From Deltaproteobacteria bacterium (lineage in GTDB: Bacteria > Bdellovibrionota_C > UBA2361 > OMII01): DNA of 43,880 nucleotides. Under the pieces are notes generated by a model. That model was given only the letters and a program-made list of their open reading frames with translations, was not told the origin of the DNA and did no database searches. Both the position numbers and the translations under genes were made by a program. The DNA lies in contig CANLCB010000007.1 in the NCBI GenBank assembly GCA_947488865.1, positions 1-43,880 of the forward strand. Reading direction: 5' to 3'. Positions 8,261-17,242 of the stretch are shown one piece after another; position 1 is the stretch's first letter, and the number at the start of each line of letters is the position of its first letter.

Positions 8261-9760
8261 TTATGCGGCATAGGGCATCGCCTTGGCCTTACGCTCGGCC
8301 TGACCTTTAACGAAAGAAAAGGCGACTGAGCGAGAGAGTATGCTCCAGCCAAACAGTACCGAGGCCCCAACCGCTAAAAATGTCACCGCGGCAATCATCG
8401 CTAGCGTAATCAAGGGATGGCCTCCAATCGTTCGCGCATGGGGTAGAGCGATATGCACTGCCATCCCCACAAAAACGGTTACCCAAGCTCCAGGCATATG
8501 CGCTCGTACCACCGCGTGAAGCGGTAGGTTGATGAGGCGAGCCGCTAGCTGAGTCATAAGAACGTAATTGACGACAACCCCACCAACAACGGCCCATGCC
8601 ACCCCCAAGACACCATAAAGGGAAGCCCCTGCCCAAGAGCCAATCAAGACAATCAAGGTGTACCACATCTGACGCGTCGTATAGCCGACCATCTCTCCCT
8701 GAGACCGAACAACAGTATCACCGCATTTGTACGTAGTTCGACAGAACACGCCTAAGGACAGCACCGAGAGTACAGGACTGATAACCAGCCATTTGTCACC
8801 GAACAACACGAGAATGATCTCATCACTGAGAAGATACATAACAACCGTCGCGGGGAGGGCGACAAGTGTGGCCACCTCTAAAGTCACGCTAAAAGCTCGC
8901 CGCATAGACACGGCGTCAGTCTGCTTCTGAGCGAGCGCGGGGAATAGTACTCGCTCGAATATCTGGCCCACTATCATCGCAGGAATCGTCATTACCTGAT
9001 ACGCGCGGGAGTACATGCCAAGCGTATCGGTTCCCAACAACCGGCCGACTACAAAATTATCTCCCTGCAGGGAGATGAAGTTGAGGATCCGTCCGGCGCT
9101 AAATCCTATCCCCTTTCCAAGTAAACCCCGAGCGCTTTCCCGTGACCAAGTGCCCCCTCGAGGAAGGGACACCGCAGCCCTTACTAAAAACACCCGAACA
9201 ATCTTCATTACAATGTGCGAAGCGACTAGCGCCCACACCCCCGCGCCTAGCATCGCGCCCCCGATCCCGACACAACCCGCTCCTATAACATACGCCGAGG
9301 TCTCAGCTCTCACGATCTCTCGAAATCGTAGCTGGCGTTGAAGCATTCCATCAGGAACAACCCCGTACGCGTCGATCAGAAAGCCAAACGCGAGCGCGGA
9401 CAAAACACCCTCGACTCCCGGCTCGCGAAAAAAAATCGCCACAAGAGGAGCGGCACCGCACAAAGCAAGAGTAATCAGAATACCCGAAAGTACAGAGAGC
9501 CGGACGGCCGTTACAACATCGTCGTCGTTAATACGCTCCTTCTGAATAAATGCGGGCGCAATCCCCACCTGTCCGACTCGCTCGGCGCAGCTTGTACAGA
9601 TAAAGGCAATCGCGATTAACCCGAAATCGTGGGGTGCCACCATGCGCGTAAGGACCGCCAGCACTCCAAGCCGAAGCCCGGTTTGCAAAACCATCCCTGC
9701 ACCGATCCAACGCATTCCGCGGATAACTGACGATCCAAAACCACCTTCGGAGATTTTCAT
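8261..9760 (-). CDS. Lipid-linked oligosaccharide flippase, Wzx/WzxC-like (MOP superfamily)
   Basis: This polytopic membrane protein of 499 residues has about 12-14 hydrophobic segments and the pattern of the polysaccharide transporter branch of the MOP superfamily. It starts with SSVIRGMRWIGAGMVLQTGLRLGVLAVLTR, then MVAPHDFGLIAIA, and QGDNFVVGRLLGTDTLGMYSRAYQV in the middle, which is very typical of WzxC-like proteins. It would move undecaprenyl-diphosphate-linked repeat units across the inner membrane. It converges with the GT4 gene and diverges from the polymerase gene, so it has its own promoter in 9761-9912. Flippase function is assigned by family, and repeat-unit specificity is unknown. 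Confidence 0.9.
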   Translation of the reverse strand: MKISEGGFGSSVIRGMRWIGAGMVLQTGLRLGVLAVLTRMVAPHDFGLIAIAFICTSCAERVGQVGIAPAFIQKERINDDDVVTAVRLSVLSGILITLALCGAAPLVAIFFREPGVEGVLSALAFGFLIDAYGVVPDGMLQRQLRFREIVRAETSAYVIGAGCVGIGGAMLGAGVWALVASHIVMKIVRVFLVRAAVSLPRGGTWSRESARGLLGKGIGFSAGRILNFISLQGDNFVVGRLLGTDTLGMYSRAYQVMTIPAMIVGQIFERVLFPALAQKQTDAVSMRRAFSVTLEVATLVALPATVVMYLLSDEIILVLFGDKWLVISPVLSVLSLGVFCRTTYKCGDTVVRSQGEMVGYTTRQMWYTLIVLIGSWAGASLYGVLGVAWAVVGGVVVNYVLMTQLAARLINLPLHAVVRAHMPGAWVTVFVGMAVHIALPHARTIGGHPLITLAMIAAVTFLAVGASVLFGWSILSRSVAFSFVKGQAERKAKAMPYAA

Positions 9761-9912
9761 GCCGACTTTCTACACCAGCATGGGATCTATTTTGTATCGA
9801 GGGTGCCATGCCCGGCGATTGTCTTGCTGTCTCCCTGCGATAAGTCATGCTCGACGCCGCTTGGCTTCATCTTTCCTTGAAATCCCTCCCTCCCTGCTCG
9901 TACCGTACAGCT

Positions 9913-11166
9913 ATGAAGCGCTCCAGTGACATCTTTCCTACTCTCTTTCTGGTCTACGCACTGTGCACTCTGCCGATAATATTTTCGGTCGCCGACCAAC
10001 CCCTCAACCGATTTGGGTATCTCCCAATCGCGCCTACGGCGTTCACACTTATCGCGCTTTCCCCCTTCGTCGTCGGTGCCTTGATGTCAGATCTTAAGGC
10101 GCGCCACGCTCAAAAAACGATCCTTCCAGCTCGTGCGAATTACCTCCCACTACTCGCGTTTCTCTTTCTTGTCGCAACCTCACTCGTTGGAGCTATGCTA
10201 CCAACCGCCTACTGGGAAGAGGGAGGGAAGTGGATTTTTCTGATCACCTACGGGTTCATCGTGGTCGTATGCGCGAGCTACGCCCCCTTGAGCGGACTCA
10301 CACTGTCCGGAACCCAAACCATCGGGCTACTCTCACTCGCTCTCGTCGCGGGCTCTCTCTATCACGACTTTCATGCACCGGGGACCTACGCCGCTCTGGG
10401 AGAGCGCCCCTCGGGGTTCTCTGGAAACGCGAACTACTCCGCTCTCATCTCTGTGATGACCGCCGCGTCATCCCTTGACTACTCGTCGCGTCGGAAGGGG
10501 TTGTTCAACCTCTCCATATTTGCTCTTGCCGCATACATCGTCATCGGCACCATGTCTCGAAGTGGAGCTTTAGAGCTCGCGACACTCTTCGGAGCGTTCA
10601 CCTATTTCCGGCTCCGCGACACCTCTAATCTTCATCGCGAGCTGCAGAGAATTGGAATATCAACCTGCATTCTCGTGGGCATCGGAGTAGGAACGATTTT
10701 CTATCTGGCCAACTCAACCCCCGCGGGAGGAGAGCAATCTCGCCTCTACCGGCTCACTCACTCCAAGCAGGTAGATGACGGCTCTACGGCAAGTCGCCTC
10801 TTCGCCGTGCAGGAATGTTTACGACGAATTAACGACTCTCCGATCCTTGGACATGGCACGGGCTACGCCCGAACGCTCCCAGAGCTTCCCCACAATCTCT
10901 ACCTCCAACAGTGGGTGAATAACGGACTCCCAGGATTCCTCGGCTACATCACATTTCTCGGACTCTCTTTGTACCTGTTTTCGATTCGCCGATTCCGGCC
11001 AGGTCAGGCATTCATTCTGGTAGCTCTGATAGGGAGTGGGTTTAGCCACAATGTTCTGGACCAGCGAACGTTCCTCGTATTGTACGGGATCCTTCTTACG
11101 CTCTCGCTTACTTACTATAGACCGGCCATAGCGAGGTATTCGCGCGCCGCTTCAGCCGCGCCGTAA
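9913..11166 (+). CDS. O-antigen polymerase/ligase-like membrane protein (Wzy_C family)
   Basis: This polytopic inner-membrane protein would polymerise repeat units (Wzy) or ligate the chain (WaaL). It has at least ten hydrophobic segments. The Wzy_C region includes GTMSRSGALELATLFG, then a large periplasmic loop with SRLFAVQECLRRINDSPILG, HGTGYARTLPELPHNLYLQ and NNGLPGFLGYITFLG, which match the conserved Arg and H-N-x-x-L pattern of the family. The ORF track starts at 9847, but ATG at 9913 (MKRSSDIFP) puts a basic residue pair directly before the first membrane segment. Neither start has a clear Shine-Dalgarno, so the start is uncertain. The 3' end overlaps the convergent GT4 gene by 52 bases. 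With a Wzx-like flippase next door, the polymerase role is the more likely one. Confidence 0.85.
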   Translation: MKRSSDIFPTLFLVYALCTLPIIFSVADQPLNRFGYLPIAPTAFTLIALSPFVVGALMSDLKARHAQKTILPARANYLPLLAFLFLVATSLVGAMLPTAYWEEGGKWIFLITYGFIVVVCASYAPLSGLTLSGTQTIGLLSLALVAGSLYHDFHAPGTYAALGERPSGFSGNANYSALISVMTAASSLDYSSRRKGLFNLSIFALAAYIVIGTMSRSGALELATLFGAFTYFRLRDTSNLHRELQRIGISTCILVGIGVGTIFYLANSTPAGGEQSRLYRLTHSKQVDDGSTASRLFAVQECLRRINDSPILGHGTGYARTLPELPHNLYLQQWVNNGLPGFLGYITFLGLSLYLFSIRRFRPGQAFILVALIGSGFSHNVLDQRTFLVLYGILLTLSLTYYRPAIARYSRAASAAP

Positions 11167-12227
11167 CGCGCGAGCGCATAGCGGCTCGCTTCTTCACCTC
11201 GAGGCTCGTGGAGAGTTTCATGCATGGCCTTCGCGAGCGCGACCTCATCACCAACAGGCACCAATCGTCCGTACTTTCCGTTACACAAGATCTCTGATGG
11301 ACCCGTTTTGCAATCGGTTGAAACAATTGGAGCGCCCAACGCCATCGCCTGAACGATGACATTCGGCAGTCCCTCATACTCAGAGGCGAGCACAAAGAGG
11401 TCTGCCCGTTTCATGAAAGCGAAAGGGTTGCGCTTGAACCCAAGAAAAGCGACGTCTCTACCCAACCCTAGTCGCTCGACCTCCTGTAACAACTGATGCC
11501 GACGACTTCCATCACCCAAGACGACCAGGCGAGCGTCTACGCGCGCTCTCAATCTTTTAAAAGATTTGAGCAACACACTGAATCCCTTATGCCCCTCTAA
11601 CCGTCCCGCGCTTAGCACTACAGGCTTCTCTTTATGCGCGAACCATGGATGATCGACCGACTCCTCCGCCTGCGTGAGCACCTCTTCTGAAATGACAGGC
11701 GTTGGGATTACCTGTACCTTCTCGCTTAAAGTGTGGTCCATCGCCGATAGCTCCTCAGCGACCCCTTCAGAAACCGCGATAATTCCCTGGCTCATCCGAT
11801 ACGCGAAAGGCGCAGCCTTATAGGTCACCCATCGAAAGAGGGTATTCTTGGGACTTGAGACTGGCGCGTTCGATTCGCGAATGATTACCCGAGTTTGAAC
11901 TTTTGCCATACGGGCCGCGAGCGCGGCTACCACATTCGCGTTCATAATGGTCGAGTAGAGTGCTCTAGGCTGATGTTCCTTAAGATAGCGGACAAGCCGC
12001 GGCAGGGCGGCCATCGTTTTAGGACGATCAAGATCCACTACCCGCACGCCGTCTGGAACAAATTCTCGCAAGAATCCTTCAAATTTTGTGACCACAAGGT
12101 CCACCCGGTACCCTTTGCGAACGAGCTCTCCAGCAAACACTATCATCGCTCTCTCAGCCCCTCCGCCATGAACACTTGGAATAAAAATAGCTATCAAGGG
12201 CGCACTGCCCTGTACCACGTCGGTCAC
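11115..12227 (-). CDS. GT4-family glycosyltransferase (GalNAc/GlcNAc-transferase-like)
   Basis: This is a GT-B glycosyltransferase of family 4. IPSVHGGGAERAMIVFAGELVRKGY at the N-terminus and EGLPNVIVQAMALGAP (the EX7E region) followed by STDCKTGPSEILCNGKYGRLVP at the C-terminus are very typical of the branch that includes PglJ/PglH-like and AmsD-like transferases. The start codon is GTG, supported by a full AAGGAGG five bases upstream. The gene lies 30 bases downstream of an epimerase gene on the same strand, so it is the last gene of the epimerase-epimerase-GT unit. Its 3' end overlaps the convergent polymerase gene by 52 bases. It likely uses the UDP-sugar made by one of the two epimerases, which is an inference from adjacency. 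Confidence 0.92.
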   Translation of the reverse strand: MTDVVQGSAPLIAIFIPSVHGGGAERAMIVFAGELVRKGYRVDLVVTKFEGFLREFVPDGVRVVDLDRPKTMAALPRLVRYLKEHQPRALYSTIMNANVVAALAARMAKVQTRVIIRESNAPVSSPKNTLFRWVTYKAAPFAYRMSQGIIAVSEGVAEELSAMDHTLSEKVQVIPTPVISEEVLTQAEESVDHPWFAHKEKPVVLSAGRLEGHKGFSVLLKSFKRLRARVDARLVVLGDGSRRHQLLQEVERLGLGRDVAFLGFKRNPFAFMKRADLFVLASEYEGLPNVIVQAMALGAPIVSTDCKTGPSEILCNGKYGRLVPVGDEVALAKAMHETLHEPRGEEASRYALARYGAAEAAREYLAMAGL

Positions 12228-12257
12228 TGTTTCCTCCTTACCTTACTCTATTAAGAA

Positions 12258-13190
12258 CTAGCGCTTTGACTTCCTAAACCACTCAACCGTTCGCTCTATC
12301 CCCTCGGAGAGTTGAACTTTCGGATTCCATTCGAGCCGCTGGCGGGCACGTTCATTGTCGATACAGCTGCGCATCTGCTCTCCGCCCTTAGCCGGGGCGT
12401 GCTCGACCGGAGCGTCTGGCGCGATACCTTTTCGAATCATGCCAGCGATTTCAAGAATAGGAGTCTCCCGACCAGTTCCAATATTGAAGATGCCGCGCGC
12501 CCGTGAATCAACCGCCCTTCCTACAGCTTCCGCGACATCTTCCACATAAACAAAATCGCGTGTCTGCTCGCCGGTTCCATTGATGGTGATTCCTCGCTTG
12601 GCGAGAAGATGTTGCGCAAAGATCGCAACCACCCCGGCCTCACCGTGGGGATTTTGACGCGGTCCGTAGACATTTGAGAGGCGCAGCGAAGTACTCGTCA
12701 CTCCCCACGCCTTGTTCCAAAAATCCAGATACTCCTCACCAACTCGCTTCGAGAGACCATACACGCTCTCTGGATTAATGGGATGATCCTCGTTGGCTGG
12801 GAACGCTACCTGCTCTCCGTATATCGCTCCCCCTGACGATAAGAACACAACATGGGCGCCCCGCTGCTCGCGTAGAGCCGAGAGCATATTAACGAGCCCA
12901 GTGACGTTAATATCGGTATCGACCTGCGGTTGCTCCATACTCGCACGGACAGAGATCTGAGCGGCGGCATGAACCAGAATTTGCGGGGAGAGCCTCTCTA
13001 GGAGATCGCACGCTGAGGCGGAGCGAATATCAACCTTGTGAAAGACCACTTGAGGCACATGTTCAAGGTTCTCCCGACTCCCACTTGAGAGGTCATCCAG
13101 TACATAAACATCGTGCTTGCGCGCTAACAACGCGTCCACGATATGAGACCCGATGAAACCGGCTCCGCCAGTCACCACAATTCGCGCCAT
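12258..13190 (-). CDS. NAD-dependent UDP-sugar 4-epimerase-like protein (paralog A)
   Basis: This is an extended SDR enzyme of 310 residues that likely interconverts UDP-hexoses at C4 (GalE/WbpP-like). It has the Rossmann loop VTGGAGFIGSH, LDDLSSGSRENL, the catalytic FLSSGGAIYGE with ESVYGLSKRVGEEY (YxxxK), and LSNVYGPRQNPHGEAGVVAIF. The ORF track runs to 13259, but ATG at 13190 gives the exact family N-terminus (MARIVVTGG) and has AAGGGAGG just upstream. It shares its length and most of its sequence with the next gene upstream (13327-14259), so the two arose by tandem duplication. The centre of the protein is nearly identical between copies, while the C-terminal third has diverged, which suggests different substrates or recent sequence exchange. 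Confidence 0.88.
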   Translation of the reverse strand: MARIVVTGGAGFIGSHIVDALLARKHDVYVLDDLSSGSRENLEHVPQVVFHKVDIRSASACDLLERLSPQILVHAAAQISVRASMEQPQVDTDINVTGLVNMLSALREQRGAHVVFLSSGGAIYGEQVAFPANEDHPINPESVYGLSKRVGEEYLDFWNKAWGVTSTSLRLSNVYGPRQNPHGEAGVVAIFAQHLLAKRGITINGTGEQTRDFVYVEDVAEAVGRAVDSRARGIFNIGTGRETPILEIAGMIRKGIAPDAPVEHAPAKGGEQMRSCIDNERARQRLEWNPKVQLSEGIERTVEWFRKSKR

Positions 13191-13326
13191 ACGCCCTCCC
13201 TTGGTCATGAAGTATGCCCAAGAGACGAAACGAACTCTCAAGCGCGCCCATCGTGACACGATAAATAGTTCCGAGCATTGAACTCGGTCACCCGCTGAGA
13301 GGGTTCATAATGAGATTGCTAAGCTT

Positions 13327-14259
13327 TTAACGAGCTGTCGACTTGTACCACGCCACGGTCCGCTCAAGACCCGCCGCGAAATCAACTTGTGGAGTCCATG
13401 AGAGCTTTCCTCGCGCCGCACCGTTATCGATACAGCTACGCATCTGCTCTCCGGCCTTCGCCTCACCATACGAGATAGAAGCTTTAGGAGCGGTCAAATC
13501 GCGAAGACGCTCAGCCAAGTGCGCGATAGTGGTCTCTTTCGATGTACCGATGTTGAACTGACCAAGCGCACGGGTATCAACCGATCGCCCCACAGCCTCG
13601 GCGACATCCTCGACGTAGACGAAATCGCGAGTCTGTTTTCCACTTCCATTAACCGTAATGTCTTTGCCCGCGAGAAGTCGCTCACAGAAAATCGCGACAA
13701 CTCCAGCCTCTCCATGAGGATTCTGTCGTGGACCGTATACGTTTGAGAGACGCAACGAGGTACTCGTTACCCCCCAAGTCCTGCTCCAGAACTCTAAATA
13801 CTCCTCACCCACCCGCTTCGAGAGACCATACACGCTCTCAGGGTTGATGGGATGATCTTCCTTCGCTGGAAATGCTACCTGCTCCCCATAAACAGCTCCG
13901 CCAGATGAGAGGAATACGACGTGAGCCCCTCGGCCATGGCGCAATGCCGCCAAAATGTTCACAAGCCCCGTCACGTTGAGGTCGGTATCAAGGGCAGGCT
14001 GGTCCATACTCGTCCGAACCGATACCTGAGCTGCCGCATGCACCACAAACTCAGGGGCTAGCCGCTCAACAAGAGCGCACGCTTCTGGGGATCGTATGTC
14101 CACTACATGAAGCTGTACCCCTTGCGTGTGGGCCAAGTTCGCTTTTGATCCACTGGACAGATCGTCGACAACGTGAACCTCGTGACCACGAGCTACTAAC
14201 ACATCCACAATGTGCGAGCCGATGAATCCTGCGCCCCCTGTAACAACGATTCGTGCCAT
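13327..14259 (-). CDS. NAD-dependent UDP-sugar 4-epimerase-like protein (paralog B)
   Basis: This second copy of the tandem epimerase pair is also 310 residues from its ATG at 14259. The motifs are the same: VTGGAGFIGSH, VDDLSSGSKANL, FLSSGGAVYGEQ, ESVYGLSKRVGEEY and VYGPRQNPHGEAG. The ORF track extends to 14292, but the internal ATG matches paralog A exactly and has AGGA upstream, although 11 bases away. It is separated from paralog A by 136 bases that show no terminator, so co-transcription with paralog A and the GT4 gene is likely. The C-terminal regions differ (IAHLAERLRDL here versus ILEIAGMIRKGI in paralog A). Substrate is not determined, with UDP-Glc/UDP-Gal, N-acetylated forms or uronates all possible. 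Confidence 0.88.
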   Translation of the reverse strand: MARIVVTGGAGFIGSHIVDVLVARGHEVHVVDDLSSGSKANLAHTQGVQLHVVDIRSPEACALVERLAPEFVVHAAAQVSVRTSMDQPALDTDLNVTGLVNILAALRHGRGAHVVFLSSGGAVYGEQVAFPAKEDHPINPESVYGLSKRVGEEYLEFWSRTWGVTSTSLRLSNVYGPRQNPHGEAGVVAIFCERLLAGKDITVNGSGKQTRDFVYVEDVAEAVGRSVDTRALGQFNIGTSKETTIAHLAERLRDLTAPKASISYGEAKAGEQMRSCIDNGAARGKLSWTPQVDFAAGLERTVAWYKSTAR

Positions 14260-14367
14260 AATTTTCTGGATCCTTTTCCTCGTATACCACAAGCGAAACG
14301 CACCGCTCGCAGCGGCCTCTACCGTAACCGATTAGGAGATATGGAGAAAGAAGAAGAAAAGTAAGAA

Positions 14368-14441
14368 TGCGCCCTGAGGGATTCGAACCCCCGACCCTCT
14401 GGTTCGAAGCCAGATGCTCTATCCAGCTGAGCTAAAGGCGC
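14368..14441 (-). tRNA. tRNA-Arg (anticodon TCG)
   Basis: The minus strand folds into a complete cloverleaf of 74 nucleotides. The acceptor stem is GCGCCTT paired with AGGGCGC (one T-G wobble), then a D arm with AGCTCAGCTGGATAGAGC, an anticodon stem TCTGG/CCAGA with loop CTTCGAA (anticodon TCG), and a T arm with GGTTCGAATCC. The discriminator base is A. CCA is not encoded: TTC follows, so the tail must be added by tRNA nucleotidyltransferase. It lies in the 346-base gap between the paralog B epimerase and the PlsC-ACP-ligase gene, which otherwise shows no protein gene. Confidence 0.96.
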
Positions 14442-14474
14442 ATAACGGGAATAGACTGAGGAGGCTACACCAAC

Positions 14475-14480
14475 ATTATC
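14475..14480 (-). promoter_or_regulatory. Possible -10 element of the tRNA-Arg promoter
   Basis: On the minus strand GATAAT sits 33 bases before the mature tRNA 5' end, which would leave a leader of about 27 bases. No convincing -35 hexamer is found at the standard spacing, so the assignment rests on the -10 match and position only. Confidence 0.35.
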
Positions 14481-14523
14481 CCCCTCGTAAAGTCTCTCGC
14501 CCTCTAAAAGTCACTCCCACCCT

Positions 14524-14539
14524 CAGGGATAAGTCCCTG
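14524..14539. repeat. Perfect 6-bp hairpin CAGGGA-TAAG-TCCCTG
   Basis: A perfect six-base stem with a four-base loop lies between the tRNA promoter region and the start of the acyltransferase-ligase gene. No T-run follows on either strand, so it is not a standard intrinsic terminator. It could be an operator or mRNA leader structure for the gene at 14606. Confidence 0.4.
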
Positions 14540-14605
14540 TTACGATACCCAAAAGAAGGTTTTTCCCCTTGTCCTACTCCTCATGCGGGTTAATCTTCCT
14601 CACGT

Positions 14606-17227
14606 ATGCTCAGCAGACTCGTAAAAGCCGCCCTTTCGCTTCGTTACAAAGTCACCATCGAGGGCCTCACGTCCATCTCGAGCCCTCGCGGTGTCCTCAT
14701 CATTCCCAATCACCCTGCAGAGATAGATCCAGTGATTGTCTCAACACATCTCTGGGATCTTCTCCATCCACAACCGGTAGTTCTCGAGACAATGTACAAT
14801 CTGCCAGCGCTCAATCCCATGATGCGCGCTATCAAAGCGATACCGATGCCAGACATGGAGTTCGACTCGGGCCCATACAAACGCAAGAGAATCTCGGCGG
14901 CTCTCGACGATGTGGTTAACCGCCTGCGCAACGGCGAAAACATACTGATCTACCCCTCTGGACGTCTCTCCGTCACAGGGGAAGAGCGCCTCGGAGCCGC
15001 TTCAGGCATATACTCAATTCTGCGAGAATATCCCGACGTCCCGATCCTCATGGTACGAACGAGAGGGCTCTTCGGCAGCATCTTCTCGAAAGCGTTAACG
15101 GGCGGCGAGACTCCGCCAGTCGTAGACACTCTGCTAAAGGGCGTCAAAACTCTTCTGCAGAACCTGATCTTCTTTACTCCTCGTCGTCCTGTGCAGATCC
15201 ACCTCTCCTTTAATCCGAGCGATCTACCGCGGGCCGCCGATCCCCGAACCCTAAACAGATACCTTGAGCGTTTCTACAACGACTCCACCCCTGAAAAAGC
15301 GAAATTAATACCGTACCACTTTTGGAGCTCTACCGTGCCAGCGCTCCCAGAGAAGCCAGAAAGCTCGCGCTCTTCTCAGGAAATCCCAGAACACGTGCGA
15401 ACAAAAGTTCTTAATCACATTGCTCGAATCGCGAGCGTTGACGCGCATGACCTAACCCCAGAAACCCTACTTGGGGATCAGCTCGGGCTCGACTCTCTTA
15501 CTACAGCCGAATTACTGATCTGGCTCGATCGAGAGTTCGAGGTCAACGACATCGAACTTGGGGAGCTTTCTACCGTTGGAGCGCTCCTGCAAGCCGCTAT
15601 CGGTCAGCTCAGCTCACAGGTCGCTCGGCACGACTTCGAGGTCCCTGAGCGGTGGGTATCAACAGTGCCTTCTCGCCCCGTCCCTACATTAAGTCCGGCA
15701 AAAACACTCGGCGAGGCGTTCCTTGATGTGTGCGACATAATGGGAACTCTTCCCGCCATCGGCGATGAGCGCTCAGGCGTTCTCTCATGGGCAGATGTGA
15801 AGATGAGAACACTCTTACTCGCCCGTAAATTTGAGAAGCTACAGGGGTCCCATATCGGCCTCATTTTTCCGGCCTCTGTTGCTGGCTCTCTCACCGCGAT
15901 GGCTGCCATTCTGGCGGGCAAAATCCCCGTCTTCCTCAATTGGACAGCCGGAAAGAGAGCTCTCGTTCACGCGTGCGAATCGACACACCTCACCACAATC
16001 GTTACGGCGCAATCCTTCCTCGACATCGTCCCCACAGATCTTGAATACCTGGAGTCCAAATTTCTCCTTCTGGAGAATCTTCGACGCGAAATAACGCTTG
16101 TTGATAAATTCGTCGCCAAGAGATTAGCTCAGCGGTCCGCTGGTCGAGTATCGCGGTACTTCTCTTTAGATGAACGATCTCCGCGAAACCCAGCGGTAGT
16201 ACTCTTCACAAGCGGCTCCGAAGCTCTGCCCAAGGGAGTGGCCCTGACACACGAGAACCTCCTTTCAAACATCACCGGCATCATGGAGGCATTTCCTCTC
16301 ACCCGTAACGATGCGCTTCTCGGCTTTCTCCCCACCTTCCACTCGTTCGGATTGACGGTATGCACCCTACTACCTCTGGTCACAGGCCTCCGTGTTGCGT
16401 ACCATCCGAATCCTAATGAAAGCAGAAAGATCGCTCGGTCAGTTCATAAGTGGGGATCCACAATCATGGCCGGCACCCCAACGTTTCTGCGCTCTATTAT
16501 CGCCGCCGGCGGACCAGAACAGCTCTCATCACTGAGAACTCTCATCTCAGGCGCTGAGCGCGCCCCTCAGGAGCTCTTCGACGCCGCAAGCCGCGTCAAC
16601 CCAGAGATAACCGTACTCGAAGGATATGGGATTACAGAGTGCGCTCCCGTGGTGAGCCTTACACGCCCAGGAGAACCGCGAGTCGGTGTAGGAAAACCTC
16701 TCTCAGGGACCGAGATCGTAATCGTTCATCCAGAAACACTTGAGCTCCTACCTGATGGAACCGATGGCCTGATCCTAATCAGTAGCCCCAGCGTATTCCC
16801 TGGATATCTCGACCCCTCGATAAATCCGTTCGTTGAAGTACTAGGCAAGCGGTACTACAACTCCGGAGACATGGGGCGATTGGATCGGGGCTCACTCGTT
16901 ATCACTGGGCGCCTCAAGCGCTTCATCAAGATCGCGGGAGAGATGGTGAGCCTCACAGCCGTCGAAGAGGCGCTTCAAAAGCATATTCAATCACCCGACG
17001 GAGCGCCGGCAGTCGCCGTCCTCTCAAAAGGAAGCGAAGGCGACTCTCGACCACTTCTCATCCTCTTTACTTCTGAATCAGTCACGCTCGAGGCGGCGAA
17101 CAAAATCCTACGAGAGGCGGGCTTCCCCTATCTCGTATCGCTTGCGGATATTAAAAAGATTACGCCTCTACCCCTTCTGGGAAGCGGAAAGACAGACTAC
17201 CAAGAGCTTAAGAGCCATCTCACCTAG
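14606..17227 (+). CDS. Three-domain fusion: PlsC acyltransferase, acyl carrier protein, acyl-AMP ligase (Aas-like)
   Basis: This 873-residue protein likely activates a fatty acid, loads it on its own carrier domain or on ACP, and transfers it to a lysophospholipid or another acceptor. Residues 1-220 are a PlsC-type acyltransferase with the HX4D motif NHPAEID (residues 35-41) and YPSGRLS (about 116). Residues 264-332 are an acyl carrier domain with GLDSLT, where the Ser near 297 would carry phosphopantetheine. From about 370 an AMP-forming ligase follows, with FTSGSEALPKG (about 533), YGITECAP (about 673), NSGDMGRL (about 751), GRLKRFIKIAGE (about 767) and a C-terminal GSGKTDY catalytic Lys (about 860). 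E. coli Aas has only the first and last domains. The ACP insert is the unusual part. There are no strong membrane segments and the Shine-Dalgarno is weak. It is convergent with the minus-strand guaA group. Confidence 0.9.
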   Translation: MLSRLVKAALSLRYKVTIEGLTSISSPRGVLIIPNHPAEIDPVIVSTHLWDLLHPQPVVLETMYNLPALNPMMRAIKAIPMPDMEFDSGPYKRKRISAALDDVVNRLRNGENILIYPSGRLSVTGEERLGAASGIYSILREYPDVPILMVRTRGLFGSIFSKALTGGETPPVVDTLLKGVKTLLQNLIFFTPRRPVQIHLSFNPSDLPRAADPRTLNRYLERFYNDSTPEKAKLIPYHFWSSTVPALPEKPESSRSSQEIPEHVRTKVLNHIARIASVDAHDLTPETLLGDQLGLDSLTTAELLIWLDREFEVNDIELGELSTVGALLQAAIGQLSSQVARHDFEVPERWVSTVPSRPVPTLSPAKTLGEAFLDVCDIMGTLPAIGDERSGVLSWADVKMRTLLLARKFEKLQGSHIGLIFPASVAGSLTAMAAILAGKIPVFLNWTAGKRALVHACESTHLTTIVTAQSFLDIVPTDLEYLESKFLLLENLRREITLVDKFVAKRLAQRSAGRVSRYFSLDERSPRNPAVVLFTSGSEALPKGVALTHENLLSNITGIMEAFPLTRNDALLGFLPTFHSFGLTVCTLLPLVTGLRVAYHPNPNESRKIARSVHKWGSTIMAGTPTFLRSIIAAGGPEQLSSLRTLISGAERAPQELFDAASRVNPEITVLEGYGITECAPVVSLTRPGEPRVGVGKPLSGTEIVIVHPETLELLPDGTDGLILISSPSVFPGYLDPSINPFVEVLGKRYYNSGDMGRLDRGSLVITGRLKRFIKIAGEMVSLTAVEEALQKHIQSPDGAPAVAVLSKGSEGDSRPLLILFTSESVTLEAANKILREAGFPYLVSLADIKKITPLPLLGSGKTDYQELKSHLT

Positions 17228-17242
17228 CGCCTCAGACGCTCA

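Noticed and set aside
14524-14539. CAGGGA hairpin as an intrinsic terminator
   Set aside because: No T-run follows on either strand.
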